Positions 26,667 to 35,772 of a DNA stretch of 64,000 nt are shown piece by piece. Both the position numbers and the translations under genes were made by a program. Below the pieces are notes generated by a model. It was not told where the DNA came from. It worked only from the letters and a program-made list of their open reading frames with translations, and did no database searches. Numbering within the stretch: position 1 is the stretch's first letter; each line of letters opens with the position of its first letter. The stretch comes from CAYGVT01 sp964353355 (GTDB lineage: Archaea > Thermoplasmatota > DTKX01 > GCA-020343715), in the NCBI GenBank assembly GCA_964353355.1, contig CAYGVT010000070.1:62001-126000 (forward strand), written 5' to 3'.

Positions 26667-27476
26667 ATGCTGGACAGCTTCGTGCAGGACCTGGGCATCG
26701 ACATGCGCAAGGAGTTTGAGGTGGCCGCGAGGAACCTGGAGGCCACGGGCCTGTCCTCCTACGAGGCCAAGGCCTACGTCGCGCTGGTGGCAATGGGCTT
26801 CGGGACGGCCGACGAGATAGCGGACCTCGCGCGCATCCCGCGCACGTCCTGCTACAAGGTCCTCAAGGCGCTCGAGGAGAAGGCCTTCGCCACCGCGACC
26901 GCCGGTCGGCCCATCGTCTACCGGCCCGAGGACCCCACGGTCGTCTACGGGCGCATCAAGGCCGGTCTCGACGAGACGTTCGCCAAGCTCGAGCTGCTGC
27001 ACGAGGTCGTGCGCGAGAAGGGCTCGCCGCAGCTCATCTTCACCATCACGGGAAGGCCCCGCGTGCTCGACAAGATATCGGAGCTGCTGAACGTGGCCCG
27101 CACCTCCTTCATCATCTCGACGCCCGTCTACTCGGAGCTGCGCTCGACCATAGGCGAGCGCACGCGCCACGCGCTCTCCCGCGGGGTGCAGGTGACGGTC
27201 ATAGTCGAGCCAGGCGTGCGGGTCGAGCCGGGCGTGCGCGTCGTGCGCGCCAGCGGGCTCGTGGCCACGGACGTCGTGTCCGACGAGTCGCTCGCGCTCA
27301 TCGCCGCCCCTGACCTCTCCGCCTGCGGCTTCTCGGCCAACCCGTTCCTGGCGCAGCACCTGCGCCGCTTCCTCGACATCCTCATCCGCGAGGGCGAGGG
27401 CAAGGGCGATGGTAAGGGCGAGGGCAAGGGCGAGGGCAAGGGCGAGGGCAAGGCAATCAACAGAGCCGAGGGTTAG
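26667..27476 (+). CDS. TrmB family transcription regulator
   Basis: 269 residues from ATG 26667, with GGAGG 9 nt upstream. N-terminal winged helix (about 18-90: GLSSYEAKAYVALVAMGF, IADLARIPRTSCYKVLKALEEK), a coiled stretch, then the PLD-like/TrmB sensor half (IISTPVYSELRSTIGERTRHALSRGVQVTVI in pieces). TrmB-type proteins usually sense a small ligand and can repress or activate. It is divergent from the lipid operon with a palindrome between, so that operon and itself are the obvious targets. The C-terminus carries a Glu-Gly-Lys-Gly repeat tail. Confidence 0.87.
   Translation: MLDSFVQDLGIDMRKEFEVAARNLEATGLSSYEAKAYVALVAMGFGTADEIADLARIPRTSCYKVLKALEEKAFATATAGRPIVYRPEDPTVVYGRIKAGLDETFAKLELLHEVVREKGSPQLIFTITGRPRVLDKISELLNVARTSFIISTPVYSELRSTIGERTRHALSRGVQVTVIVEPGVRVEPGVRVVRASGLVATDVVSDESLALIAAPDLSACGFSANPFLAQHLRRFLDILIREGEGKGDGKGEGKGEGKGEGKAINRAEG
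27396..27455 (+). repeat. Five 12-nt tandem repeats at the 3' end of the TrmB-type gene
   Basis: Unit GAGGGCAAGGGC, five copies with few changes (second copy GATGGTAAGGGC, last ends GGCA), encoding repeated EGKG. In frame, so copy number can change without breaking the gene. Confidence 0.85.
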
Positions 27477-27542
27477 GGGGCGGGCCGGTAGGGCGCCCTG
27501 GGGCTGACGGACCGTGGCATGGACTGGCGGCGGGCTGTCGCG

Positions 27543-29045
27543 CTAGCCCTTCGTCTGAGGCTGCTTCGCCTGGAGGGCGGCCAGGTCATGCCACGTGTAG
27601 ACCGGGTTGCGTGCGCCGTAGACCTCGTCGACGCGCGTGACGGGCGCGACGTGCGGGGCGGTGCGCAGCAGCTCGGGCTCGCGCTGCGCCTCGTCCGCGA
27701 TGGCCAGCATCGCGTCCGCGAACGCGTCGAGCTCGCGCTTGGGCTCGGTCTCGGTCGGCTCGATCATGATGGCCTCATCCACGATGTGCGGGAAGTAGAC
27801 CGTCGGCGGGTGGAACCCGTAGTCGATGAGCCGCTTGACAACGTCGAGCGACCGCAGGTTCTGCGCCTTGAACTCGCGGCCGCTCAGCACGAACTCGTGC
27901 TTGCGCAGCTGCCTGTGCGGCATCGGGTACCGGTCCTTCAGGCGGTGGGCGAGGTAGTTGCTCGAGAGGCACGCGAGCTCGCCCGCGCGCTTGAGGCCGT
28001 CGCCGCCCATGAGCCTTATGTAGGCGTAGGCGCGCACGAGCACCCCCACGTTGCCGTAGAAGCTGCGGACCTTGCCGATGCTCTTGGGCCGGTCGCTGTC
28101 CATGTAGTAGACGTCGTCCTGCTTGGCCACGATGGGCACCGGCAGGAACTTGGCCAGGGGCTCGGCCACGCCCACGGGGCCGGAGCCGGGGCCGCCGCCG
28201 CCGTGGGGCGTCGCGAAGGTCTTGTGCAAGTTGAAGTGCACGATGTCGTAGTTCATGTCGCCCGGGCGCACGCGGCCGACGATGGCATTGAGGTTCGCGC
28301 CATCGTAGTAGAGCAGCGCGCCCTTGTCGTGCAGGATGCGCGCGATGGAGAGCACGTCCTGCTCGAAGATGCCGAGCGTGTTCGGGTTGGTGAGCATGAA
28401 CGCGGCCGTCTTGTCGGACACGGCGCGCTCGAGCGCGTCCAGGTCGACGGTCCCGTCCTTGGACGGCAGCTCCACGCAGTCGAAGCCCGCCATCACGGCC
28501 GAGGCGGGGTTCGTGCCGTGCGACGTGTCGGGCAGCAGCACCTCGGTTCTCCTCTCGCCGACGTCGTCGAAATGGGCGCGGACCAGGCGCATGCCCAGGA
28601 ACTCGCCGTGGGCGCCCGCGGAGGGCTGGAGCGACACCTCGTGCACGCCGCCGATCTCGCAGAGCATCCGCTGCAGCTCGTACATGATGCGCAGCAGGCC
28701 CTGGACGGAGGCCTCCGGCTGGTGGGGGTGGATGCGCGCGACGCTCGGGTGGGACGCGAGCTGGTCGCAGACCTTGGGGTTGTACTTCATGGTGCACGAG
28801 CCGAGGGGGTACATGCCGGAATCCACGCCGAAGTTCATTCGGCTGAGCTGCGTGTAGTGCCGCACGACGGTGGGCTCGGCCATCGACGGTATCGACGGGG
28901 GCTCCATGCGGCGCATGCGCTCGGGGACGAACGCCCAGTCGAACGCGGGCTCCTCGGAGATGTGGCAGCAGTCCTGCGCCTCGTCGAGCTCGTTGAGGAG
29001 CGGGACCTGATGGACGGCGGCGTGGTAGCGGGGCGGCGCCATCAC
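27543..29045 (-). CDS. gcvPB: Glycine dehydrogenase (decarboxylating) subunit 2
   Basis: 500 residues. PLP-dependent P-protein half of the glycine cleavage system: Lys275 in NLHKTFATPHGGGGPG binds the cofactor; the MYPLGSCTMKYNPK and LQPSAGAHGE motifs are present. Its ATG overlaps the TGA of gcvPA by 4 nt, so the two are translationally coupled and make the alpha2beta2 enzyme that decarboxylates glycine onto GcvH lipoate. gcvT, gcvH and lpd are not in the window. Confidence 0.96.
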   Translation of the reverse strand: MMAPPRYHAAVHQVPLLNELDEAQDCCHISEEPAFDWAFVPERMRRMEPPSIPSMAEPTVVRHYTQLSRMNFGVDSGMYPLGSCTMKYNPKVCDQLASHPSVARIHPHQPEASVQGLLRIMYELQRMLCEIGGVHEVSLQPSAGAHGEFLGMRLVRAHFDDVGERRTEVLLPDTSHGTNPASAVMAGFDCVELPSKDGTVDLDALERAVSDKTAAFMLTNPNTLGIFEQDVLSIARILHDKGALLYYDGANLNAIVGRVRPGDMNYDIVHFNLHKTFATPHGGGGPGSGPVGVAEPLAKFLPVPIVAKQDDVYYMDSDRPKSIGKVRSFYGNVGVLVRAYAYIRLMGGDGLKRAGELACLSSNYLAHRLKDRYPMPHRQLRKHEFVLSGREFKAQNLRSLDVVKRLIDYGFHPPTVYFPHIVDEAIMIEPTETEPKRELDAFADAMLAIADEAQREPELLRTAPHVAPVTRVDEVYGARNPVYTWHDLAALQAKQPQTKG

Positions 29046-30436
29046 TCCTCACCCCCCATCATGCGCTCGGCCCGCCTGGCCCACGCGCCCGGGTCATCGT
29101 GGAAGGCGCGCATCGCGACAACGGCGTCGTCGAGGTCCGCGCGAGTGTGCCGCTCGGTGCAGGCCATCAGGAAGGCCTCGCCCAGCTCGGGGAACGCGTG
29201 GCCGATCGGCACGCCCACGTAGATGTCCTCCATGAGCATGGCCGCGACGAGCTCGCCGACCTCGTGGTCGGTGCCCACCGCGAACTCGTTGAAGAACGAC
29301 GACCGGAACAGGGGCGCGCGGAAGCCGCCGATGGCGTCGACGGCGCGCGCGAGGTTGTGCGCGCGCTCCGCGGACGCCTGGGCCATGCGGACCAGGCCCT
29401 GGCGGCCGACGGTCGCCAGGTGGACGGCGAACGCGAGCGCGTTGAGGTTCTCGTTCGAGCATATGTTGGAGGTGGCCTTGCTGCGGCGGATGTGCTGCTC
29501 ACGCGTCTGCAGCGCCATGTGGAACGCCCGCCTGCCCTCGGTGTCGCGGGACAGGCCAATGATGCGGCCGGGCATCTGCCGCGCGTGCGCGCGGCGGGTG
29601 GCGAGCAGCCCGAACGTGGGACCCCCGTAGCTCATGGGGTTGCCGAGCGGCTGGCCATCGGCCACCACGATGTCGGCGCCGAGGTCGCCCGGGGGCCGCA
29701 GCACGCCGAGCGACACGGGGTTGACCCCGACCAGGAGCAGCGCGCCCTTGAGGTCGGACCTTAGGTCGACGAGCGATTCCTCGATGCAGCCGAAGTAGTT
29801 GGGGCTCTCGAGGTAGACGCCCGCGGTCCTGTCGTCGAGGGCGGCGAGGAGCCTCTGGCGGTCGAGCTGCCCGGTCTCCTTGACATAGGGCACCTCGACG
29901 ACCTTGAGGCCCGCGCCGTAGGTGTAGTTGTGCAGCACCGACCGTTTGTCGGGGTCCATCGCGCGGGGGACCAGCAGCCTGTCCTTGCCCGTGATGCGCA
30001 TGGCCATGAGGGCGGCCTCCGCCATCGCGGTCGCGCCGTCGTACATGGAGATGTTCGACACCTCCATGCCCGTGAGCTCGCAGACCAGGCTCTGGTACTC
30101 GAACATGGCCTGCAGCATGCCCTGCGAGCACTCGGGCTGGTAGGGCGTGTAGGACGTCAGGAACTCGGACCGGCCCACGAGCGCGGGCACGGCCGAGGGG
30201 ATGTAGTGGTCGTACATGCCGGCGCCCAGGAAGGAGATGAACTCGTCCGTCGTCACGTTGTCGGAGAGCAGGCCCTGGACCTCGGACGCGACCTCCAGCT
30301 CCGCCATCGCGGGCGGGAGCTTGAGGCCGTCGATCTGGACCTCCTTGGGCACGTCCGCGTACAGGTCGTCGATGGACCGCATGCCCATCGCGCGCAGCAT
30401 CTCGTCGACCCTATGCTCGTTGGGAAGGAACTGCAA
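29042..30436 (-). CDS. gcvPA: Glycine dehydrogenase (decarboxylating) subunit 1
   Basis: 464 residues. The start is TTG 30436: GGAGGT lies 8 nt upstream and the resulting N-terminus (MQFLPNEHRVDEMLRAMG) matches the family. Motifs FLGAGMYDHYIPSAV, YTPYQPECSQGMLQ and SNISMYDGATAMAEAA are diagnostic for the alpha half of the P-protein. An AT-rich CAAAATACCCATATG near 30470-30485 is the likely promoter. Upstream partner of gcvPB. Confidence 0.96.
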   Translation of the reverse strand: MQFLPNEHRVDEMLRAMGMRSIDDLYADVPKEVQIDGLKLPPAMAELEVASEVQGLLSDNVTTDEFISFLGAGMYDHYIPSAVPALVGRSEFLTSYTPYQPECSQGMLQAMFEYQSLVCELTGMEVSNISMYDGATAMAEAALMAMRITGKDRLLVPRAMDPDKRSVLHNYTYGAGLKVVEVPYVKETGQLDRQRLLAALDDRTAGVYLESPNYFGCIEESLVDLRSDLKGALLLVGVNPVSLGVLRPPGDLGADIVVADGQPLGNPMSYGGPTFGLLATRRAHARQMPGRIIGLSRDTEGRRAFHMALQTREQHIRRSKATSNICSNENLNALAFAVHLATVGRQGLVRMAQASAERAHNLARAVDAIGGFRAPLFRSSFFNEFAVGTDHEVGELVAAMLMEDIYVGVPIGHAFPELGEAFLMACTERHTRADLDDAVVAMRAFHDDPGAWARRAERMMGGEE

Positions 30437-30533
30437 AACGGGGACCTCCGGACTTCACCCAGGGCGATGGCATATGGGTATTTTGAGCTTTCGATGGCGT
30501 GGCCTTGGCACGCCCGTGTGCCGCGCGTTGCCG

Positions 30534-33500
30534 TCACTTCAGGGGGGCGAGGCAGTTCGGGCACAGTATCCACTCCGCCTCGACCTCGCTGCCGCAGCTG
30601 GGGCACTTGGGAGCCGCGGCCGGGGGCGCGGGAGCGGGAGCGGGGACGGGGGCGGGGACGGGAGCGGGGACGGGGGTGGGGGCGGGGGCGGGCGCTGCCG
30701 GCATTGCCGTGGGCCCGGTAGGCGTCGGCGCGCTCGTGGGCGGCGAGGGGGCCGGCGCGGGCGTCGTCGGGGCGGGCGCAGGCGGGGCAGGCGCGGGCGG
30801 GGCGGCCACTGCCTCACCTGCCGGCGCCTTCGGCATCTCCACGTAGACCTGCCCCGGCGGCAGGGGAGCGGGCTCCTCCGCCACCGGCCGCGGGCGGGTC
30901 ACGAGCCACGAGAGCGCAAGCAGAACGAGCACGCCGACCGCGAGGATGGCGACTATGGCCATGAGGTTCGCGCCCTCCGCGGGGGGCTCGACGTCGATAT
31001 CGAGCGTGGCGATGTTGTCCGCCTCGCTCGACTCGCGCACGCGGTTGGTGCGGTCGATCTGCACGGTGAGGGGCTCGTCCGACTTGAAGGTCCACTTGAG
31101 CTCGTGGGTGTGGTTCCCGCCCATGGGGAGCCGGTCGATGGTCCAGATCTCTGTCGTGCCCACGCCGACCTGGCCCTGGAACAGCTCCACCTGCGCCGAT
31201 GTGTAGAGCGGGGCATCGCCGAGGTTGAGCACGCGCACGCGCACCGTGGCCGATTGGCCGCGCGTGACGCGGTCGACGACCTTGCCGCCGCGGATGACCT
31301 CGAGGTTGCCCACCAGCAGATTGGGCTTGGCCTCGGCGTCGACGTTGAGCGTGGCCGCGCCCTCGTTGTTGGCGTCGGAGGCCTCCTTGATCTCCTTGGA
31401 GGGGTCGACGAGGACCAGCAGCGTGTGGTCCCCCCCGCCCACCTTCATCGGGTCCGGCATCCAGGGCACGACCTTGGTCGTGGACTCGTTGATGTCGAGC
31501 GTGGGGGTGGTGGTCGTCACGACCAGGTTGATGGGCGCCAGGTCGTCCAGGTAGAACTCGACCTCCGCGGTCTGGAAGCAGACGTCGGTACCGACGTTGC
31601 GGACCTTGACCTCGAGCTTGACCCCGACGCCGTAGGTGATGGACGTCGCCACCGTGTTGTCCTCGTTCAGGATGCGCACCCCGGTGACCTTGAGGTCGGG
31701 CATCGGCTCGCCCACGATGATGGCGCGCTGGTCGATGTTGTTGAGCTCGTCCTGCTCGCGCTCCCGCTCGGCGGCGTCGAGCTTTATGAAGAGGACCTGC
31801 GGGCGGTCGCGCTGCGTGGGCCTCTGTGCCAGCCACGTGAGCGAGCCCGTGTAGACCTCGTCGGGGCTGAGCCCCTCGGGCACCGTGAGCGAGGACAGGG
31901 GCTTGCCATCCATCGCAGGGTTGCCGAGGAAGAGCTGCGTCGTGGTGGGACCGCGCGTCTTGTCGTTACCGCCGTTCCTGACCGTCACGTTGACCTCGAC
32001 GGCCGCGCCCTCGTTCGTGCCCTTCGCGGGGTTGATGGGCTCGCCGTTGAGCAGCAGCGTCATCGACGCCACCGTAAGGTCCGGCAGCGGCGCGCGGGTG
32101 ATAATGACGGAGGCCGTCCGCTGGTTGTCGACCTCCGAGGATTCGAAGACCGCGTTCGCCGGGTCCACGAAGGCGGTGAGCGCATGCGTACCCAGCACGC
32201 CGCGCCAGTCCATCTCCACGAGGGTCGTCACGCCGGGCGCGAGCAATCCGACGACGGCCCGTCGCCCAAGCTCGCGGCCGCCCGCGTCCGGGTCGCCGTC
32301 GTAGACCGCGACATCGAGCGTGCCCGAGTAGTCACCCGTCCCGTGGTTGGCCACCGTCGCCATGATGTGCACGTTGTCGCCGACGAAGCCCGACGTGCCG
32401 ATGGTCTGTCCGATGCGGAACTTGAGGTCCTCGACGACCATGTTGATCGGGGGGGTGTCCGTGACCAGGAGGCGGGCCTTGGTCACGTTGTTCGCGGGGT
32501 TGTCGTCGATGCTCTGGCGCCGGTCGGCCGGCCAGAGGCCGACGTAGACCATGTGGTCGCCAGCGAGCGGGCGCCAGTGGATGTCGAACGTGCGATTGCG
32601 GCCGGGCTCGAGGGCGTTCACCTGGGGCTGCTCGTCGCCGATGGGGACGCCGCCCTGCGCGGGGTCGCCGTCATACGCCCTGAGGACCATGGGGGTGGTC
32701 ACCGGCGCGCGCCCGAAGTTGCGCACCAGAACGTTCATCGTGACCAGGTCGCCAACACCGGCGCCCCGCACCACGTCGCCCCCGACCCTGAAGCTCATCG
32801 ACATGACGCCGGCGTCGCCCTCCCCGGGCTCGTCGACGTCGAGCTCCAGCGTGCGCACGTTGTTGAGCTCGTTCTCCTCCGGCACACGGTTGACGTAGTC
32901 TATTATCAGGAGGGGCTCGTGATGGCCCGGCCCGGCGATGAAGGTGAGGCTCACGTTGAGCGTCGCGCCCACGGCAAGCCCATCCAGGGCGAGCACCTCC
33001 CCAAGGGACATGCCCCCTGCCAGGGGGTGGCTCATGTACGCGGAGACCATGAACGGGACCGACCGGGCGTGACCCTCGTTGAGGACGGTCGCGTTGAGCT
33101 CGACCATGTCGCCGGCCTGCGCGGTCACCACGGCGTTGGGCCCCACGTAGAGGCGGGCGTTGCCCACCTTGAGGTCGGGCATGGGCCCCGAGGGGCGCCC
33201 GCCCACCTCGACGTCGTCTATCATCCACCCGTCGCCCTCGACACCATCAGGGGCCGAGCGGAACTGGAATCCCACCTTGACGCGCGTGCCCTCGTAATCG
33301 TCGAGCCGGACATTGACGGCCTCCCAGGTCAGCATCTGGCCCCTCCATCCGGTGGGGGAGCCCTCGGGGTAGCCGCCGTCCGGGACGAGCAGCTTCCAGG
33401 CCTCCGCGGTGGCGGACAGCACGTAGACCAGCGCGCCGTCCCCGGCCGAGGGGATGTCGTACATGTGGTTGAACTCGAGCCGCGGGGAGGTCAGCCCGCG

Positions 33501-33869
33501 TAGGTCGACCCACGTCGTCTCCATGAAGGCGGTCTCGTCGGGCCAGTAGACGCCCCCGTTCCCGTTGCCATCGAGGGGGGAGCCGAAGTCGTCCTCGTAG
33601 GGGCTCTCGGTCAGGTAGTAGTTGTCGCCAGGGAACAGGCCGCCCGTGGGCGTCCGGGCGATGTCGTCGGTGGACCAGTTGCCGGTCCAGTAGTCCCACT
33701 TGGCGGGGTCGAGGACCCCGCTTTGGAAGTCGTCGTGGAAGATGAGGAGGTTGCCGGCGGGCAGCCGGTCCTCGCCCGTCGCCGGGGCGGGCACCACGGC
33801 CAGGGCCGTCTGTAGCGAGACGAGCGCCGCGACCGCGAGGGCCAGTGCCCTCCTTCCCCTGGCAATCAT
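30534..33869 (-). CDS. CARDB-repeat surface protein with membrane anchor and C-terminal zinc ribbon
   Basis: 1111 residues from ATG 33869 (signal peptide MIARGRRALALAVAALVSL). Residues ~35-230 form a jelly-roll/MAM-like domain (HDDFQSGVLDPAKWDYWTG; DGWMIDDVEVGG at its end). Six CARDB-type repeats follow, each opening like PMPDLKVGNARL, PLPDLTVASMTL, PMPDLKVTGVRI or AKPNLLVGNLEV. A membrane helix (MAIVAILAVGVLVLLALSWLV) is near 970-990, then about 90 residues rich in Pro/Ala, then a zinc ribbon KCPSCGSEVEAEWILCPNC at the very end. The ribbon is on the cytoplasmic side. A TATA-like TTATATTA lies about 40 nt upstream. Binding partner unknown. Confidence 0.88.
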   Translation of the reverse strand: MIARGRRALALAVAALVSLQTALAVVPAPATGEDRLPAGNLLIFHDDFQSGVLDPAKWDYWTGNWSTDDIARTPTGGLFPGDNYYLTESPYEDDFGSPLDGNGNGGVYWPDETAFMETTWVDLRGLTSPRLEFNHMYDIPSAGDGALVYVLSATAEAWKLLVPDGGYPEGSPTGWRGQMLTWEAVNVRLDDYEGTRVKVGFQFRSAPDGVEGDGWMIDDVEVGGRPSGPMPDLKVGNARLYVGPNAVVTAQAGDMVELNATVLNEGHARSVPFMVSAYMSHPLAGGMSLGEVLALDGLAVGATLNVSLTFIAGPGHHEPLLIIDYVNRVPEENELNNVRTLELDVDEPGEGDAGVMSMSFRVGGDVVRGAGVGDLVTMNVLVRNFGRAPVTTPMVLRAYDGDPAQGGVPIGDEQPQVNALEPGRNRTFDIHWRPLAGDHMVYVGLWPADRRQSIDDNPANNVTKARLLVTDTPPINMVVEDLKFRIGQTIGTSGFVGDNVHIMATVANHGTGDYSGTLDVAVYDGDPDAGGRELGRRAVVGLLAPGVTTLVEMDWRGVLGTHALTAFVDPANAVFESSEVDNQRTASVIITRAPLPDLTVASMTLLLNGEPINPAKGTNEGAAVEVNVTVRNGGNDKTRGPTTTQLFLGNPAMDGKPLSSLTVPEGLSPDEVYTGSLTWLAQRPTQRDRPQVLFIKLDAAEREREQDELNNIDQRAIIVGEPMPDLKVTGVRILNEDNTVATSITYGVGVKLEVKVRNVGTDVCFQTAEVEFYLDDLAPINLVVTTTTPTLDINESTTKVVPWMPDPMKVGGGDHTLLVLVDPSKEIKEASDANNEGAATLNVDAEAKPNLLVGNLEVIRGGKVVDRVTRGQSATVRVRVLNLGDAPLYTSAQVELFQGQVGVGTTEIWTIDRLPMGGNHTHELKWTFKSDEPLTVQIDRTNRVRESSEADNIATLDIDVEPPAEGANLMAIVAILAVGVLVLLALSWLVTRPRPVAEEPAPLPPGQVYVEMPKAPAGEAVAAPPAPAPPAPAPTTPAPAPSPPTSAPTPTGPTAMPAAPAPAPTPVPAPVPAPVPAPAPAPPAAAPKCPSCGSEVEAEWILCPNCLAPLK

Positions 33870-34121
33870 GCTGTCCACCCAGATGTGGCGCCATAAGGAT
33901 TGTGGTAATATAACACTTTTCCGGAGGGCTGGCCTTGCACGCGCGGGCGGATGGCGGGGGCCCTTCCGAGGGTACGCTGGCCGCCCCGCCGGTGCGGCCG
34001 TCGGGGGGTGCCCGGTCGCAGGACCCCCCACCCCATCCCCACCCCCCCACCCCCGCGGGGCCCGGGCGAGGCCGCCGGTCGACGCAACAACCCAAATATG
34101 CCGATGCGCATGGCCACGCCG
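33870..34121. promoter_or_regulatory. Divergent intergenic region between the CARDB protein and elp3
   Basis: Holds the - strand box GTTATATTA (33905-33914) for the CARDB gene and a + strand box AAATATG (34094-34100) about 25 nt before ATG 34122 of elp3. The middle is a GC-rich stretch with long C-runs near 34021-34056; no gene is supported there. Confidence 0.45.
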
Positions 34122-35741
34122 ATGGAGGGCGCGGTCAGGTCGGTGTGCGAGGAGGTCGTGCGCTCCATCGTCGATGGCGAGGTGCGCACCCGCGAGGGGC
34201 TCGCGGAGGCGAAGCGCCGCGCCTGCGAGCGGGCCGGGTGCGATCGCGTGCCCACCGACGCCGAGGTCCTCTCGATGCTCCCCAAGGAGGAGCGCGACGC
34301 TGTCATGGGGCTGCTGCGCACCAAGCCCTCACGTACACTATCGGGGGTTGCCGTCGTCGCGGTGATGTCGCCGCCCGCGCGGTGTCCCCACGGGAGGTGC
34401 GCCTACTGCCCCGGCGGGGTCGACGAGGGCACGCCCCAGAGCTACACGGGCGAGGAGCCCGCGGCCCGCCGCGCCCGCCGGGCCGGGTACGACCCCGCGG
34501 TCCAGGTCCGCGCGCGCCTCGCGCAGCTGGCGGCGGCCGGCCACGCGACGGGCAAGGTCGAGCTCGTGCTCATGGGCGGGACCTTCCCGGCCACGGAGAG
34601 GGCCTCCCGCGACGGCTTCGTGCGCGCGTGCCTCGAAGCCCTGGACGGGGCGAGGGCGGCGGACCTGCCCTCGGCCATCGCGGCCAACGAGGGCGCGCCG
34701 CACCGGTGCGTCGCGCTCACGCTGGAGACGCGGCCGGACCAGTGCGCCACGCCCGCGGGCGTCGACGACCTGCTCGGGCTGGGGACGACGCGGGTGGAGC
34801 TGGGCGTGCAGACCACGGTCGACCGCGCGCTCGACCTCGTGGGCAGGGGCCACCGGACGCGGGAGTCGGTCGAGGCCACGCGCGCGCTCAAGGACGCGGG
34901 TCTCAAGGTGGGCCATCACCTCATGCCGGGGCTGCCGGGCCTGTCGCGGGAGGAGGACCTGGCGGGGATGCTCAGGGTCGTCGAGGACCCGGGGCTGCGG
35001 CCCGACCTGCTGAAGCTCTACCCGACGCTCGTGATGCCGGGCACGCGGCTCTTCGAATGGTGGCAGCGGGGGGAGTACCGCCCGCTCGAGGTCGAGGAGG
35101 CCGTCGGGATGCTCACCGCGCTCAAGTCGAGGCTGCCGCGATGGGTGCGCGTCTCGCGCGTCGAGCGCGACATCCCCGCGCCGCTCATCGCCGCGGGCGT
35201 GCGCGCGAGCAACCTGCGACAGCTCGTCCACCAGCGACTCGAGGAGCGGGGGCAGCGCTGCCAGTGCATACGCTGCCGCGAGGTCGGCCGGCGAGGCACG
35301 GCGCGTCCCGCGCCCGGCGCCGGTGCGCCGCCGGAGCCGCGGGACCTCGAGCTCCGGGAGTGTCGCTACCCGGCCTCGGGAGGGGAGGAGCTGTTCCTGT
35401 CGCTCGAGCTGCCGCAAGATGACGCGCTCGTCGCCTACGCGCGCGTGCGACGGCCCTCGCCGCTCGCGTGGCGGCCCGAGCTCGTCGGGGCGGCCGTGCT
35501 GCGCGAGGTGCGCGTGCTCGGGGAGGTCCTCCCCCTCGGCGCGCGGCCGTCGGACGCGCGCGGCTCGCTCCAGTGGCAGCACAGGGCCCTCGGCGCGCGG
35601 CTCGTCGCGGAGGCCGAGCGCGCGGCACAGGCCTGGGGGCTGCGGGGGCTCGCGGTGATGGCGGGCATGGGCGCGCGGTCCTACTTCAGGCGCATGGGCT
35701 ATGCGCTCGAGGGCCCCTACATGGTGCGAGCTGTGGGTTAG
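34122..35741 (+). CDS. elp3: Elp3 family tRNA uridine(34) carboxymethyl/acetyltransferase
   Basis: 539 residues from ATG 34122, chosen because a TATA-like box lies 25 nt upstream and the N-terminus matches archaeal Elp3; ATG 34098 or 34110 would lengthen it. Radical SAM domain with Cys88, Cys93, Cys96 in CPHGRCAYCPGG, followed by LETRPDQC and the zinc-site Cys pair RCQCIRCREVG near 375; C-terminal GNAT acetyltransferase domain (about 400-539; LGARLVAEAERAAQAWGLRGLAV in pieces; YFRRMGYALEGPYM at the end). Modifies the wobble uridine of tRNAs in the cytoplasm; archaeal Elp3 acts without the other Elongator subunits. Confidence 0.95.
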   Translation: MEGAVRSVCEEVVRSIVDGEVRTREGLAEAKRRACERAGCDRVPTDAEVLSMLPKEERDAVMGLLRTKPSRTLSGVAVVAVMSPPARCPHGRCAYCPGGVDEGTPQSYTGEEPAARRARRAGYDPAVQVRARLAQLAAAGHATGKVELVLMGGTFPATERASRDGFVRACLEALDGARAADLPSAIAANEGAPHRCVALTLETRPDQCATPAGVDDLLGLGTTRVELGVQTTVDRALDLVGRGHRTRESVEATRALKDAGLKVGHHLMPGLPGLSREEDLAGMLRVVEDPGLRPDLLKLYPTLVMPGTRLFEWWQRGEYRPLEVEEAVGMLTALKSRLPRWVRVSRVERDIPAPLIAAGVRASNLRQLVHQRLEERGQRCQCIRCREVGRRGTARPAPGAGAPPEPRDLELRECRYPASGGEELFLSLELPQDDALVAYARVRRPSPLAWRPELVGAAVLREVRVLGEVLPLGARPSDARGSLQWQHRALGARLVAEAERAAQAWGLRGLAVMAGMGARSYFRRMGYALEGPYMVRAVG

Positions 35742-35772
35742 GGGCCTGTGAGTGGGCCAGGAGGGGGCGCGC

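Noticed and set aside
11890..27455. Tandem repeats as possible CRISPR arrays
   Set aside because: Units are only 12 nt, directly adjoining, without spacers, and translate in frame as part of genes; no cas gene present.
30216..33503. 1095-codon open frame on the + strand opposite the CARDB protein
   Set aside because: Opposite strand of a protein with signal peptide, repeats and anchor; no domain seen in the translation.
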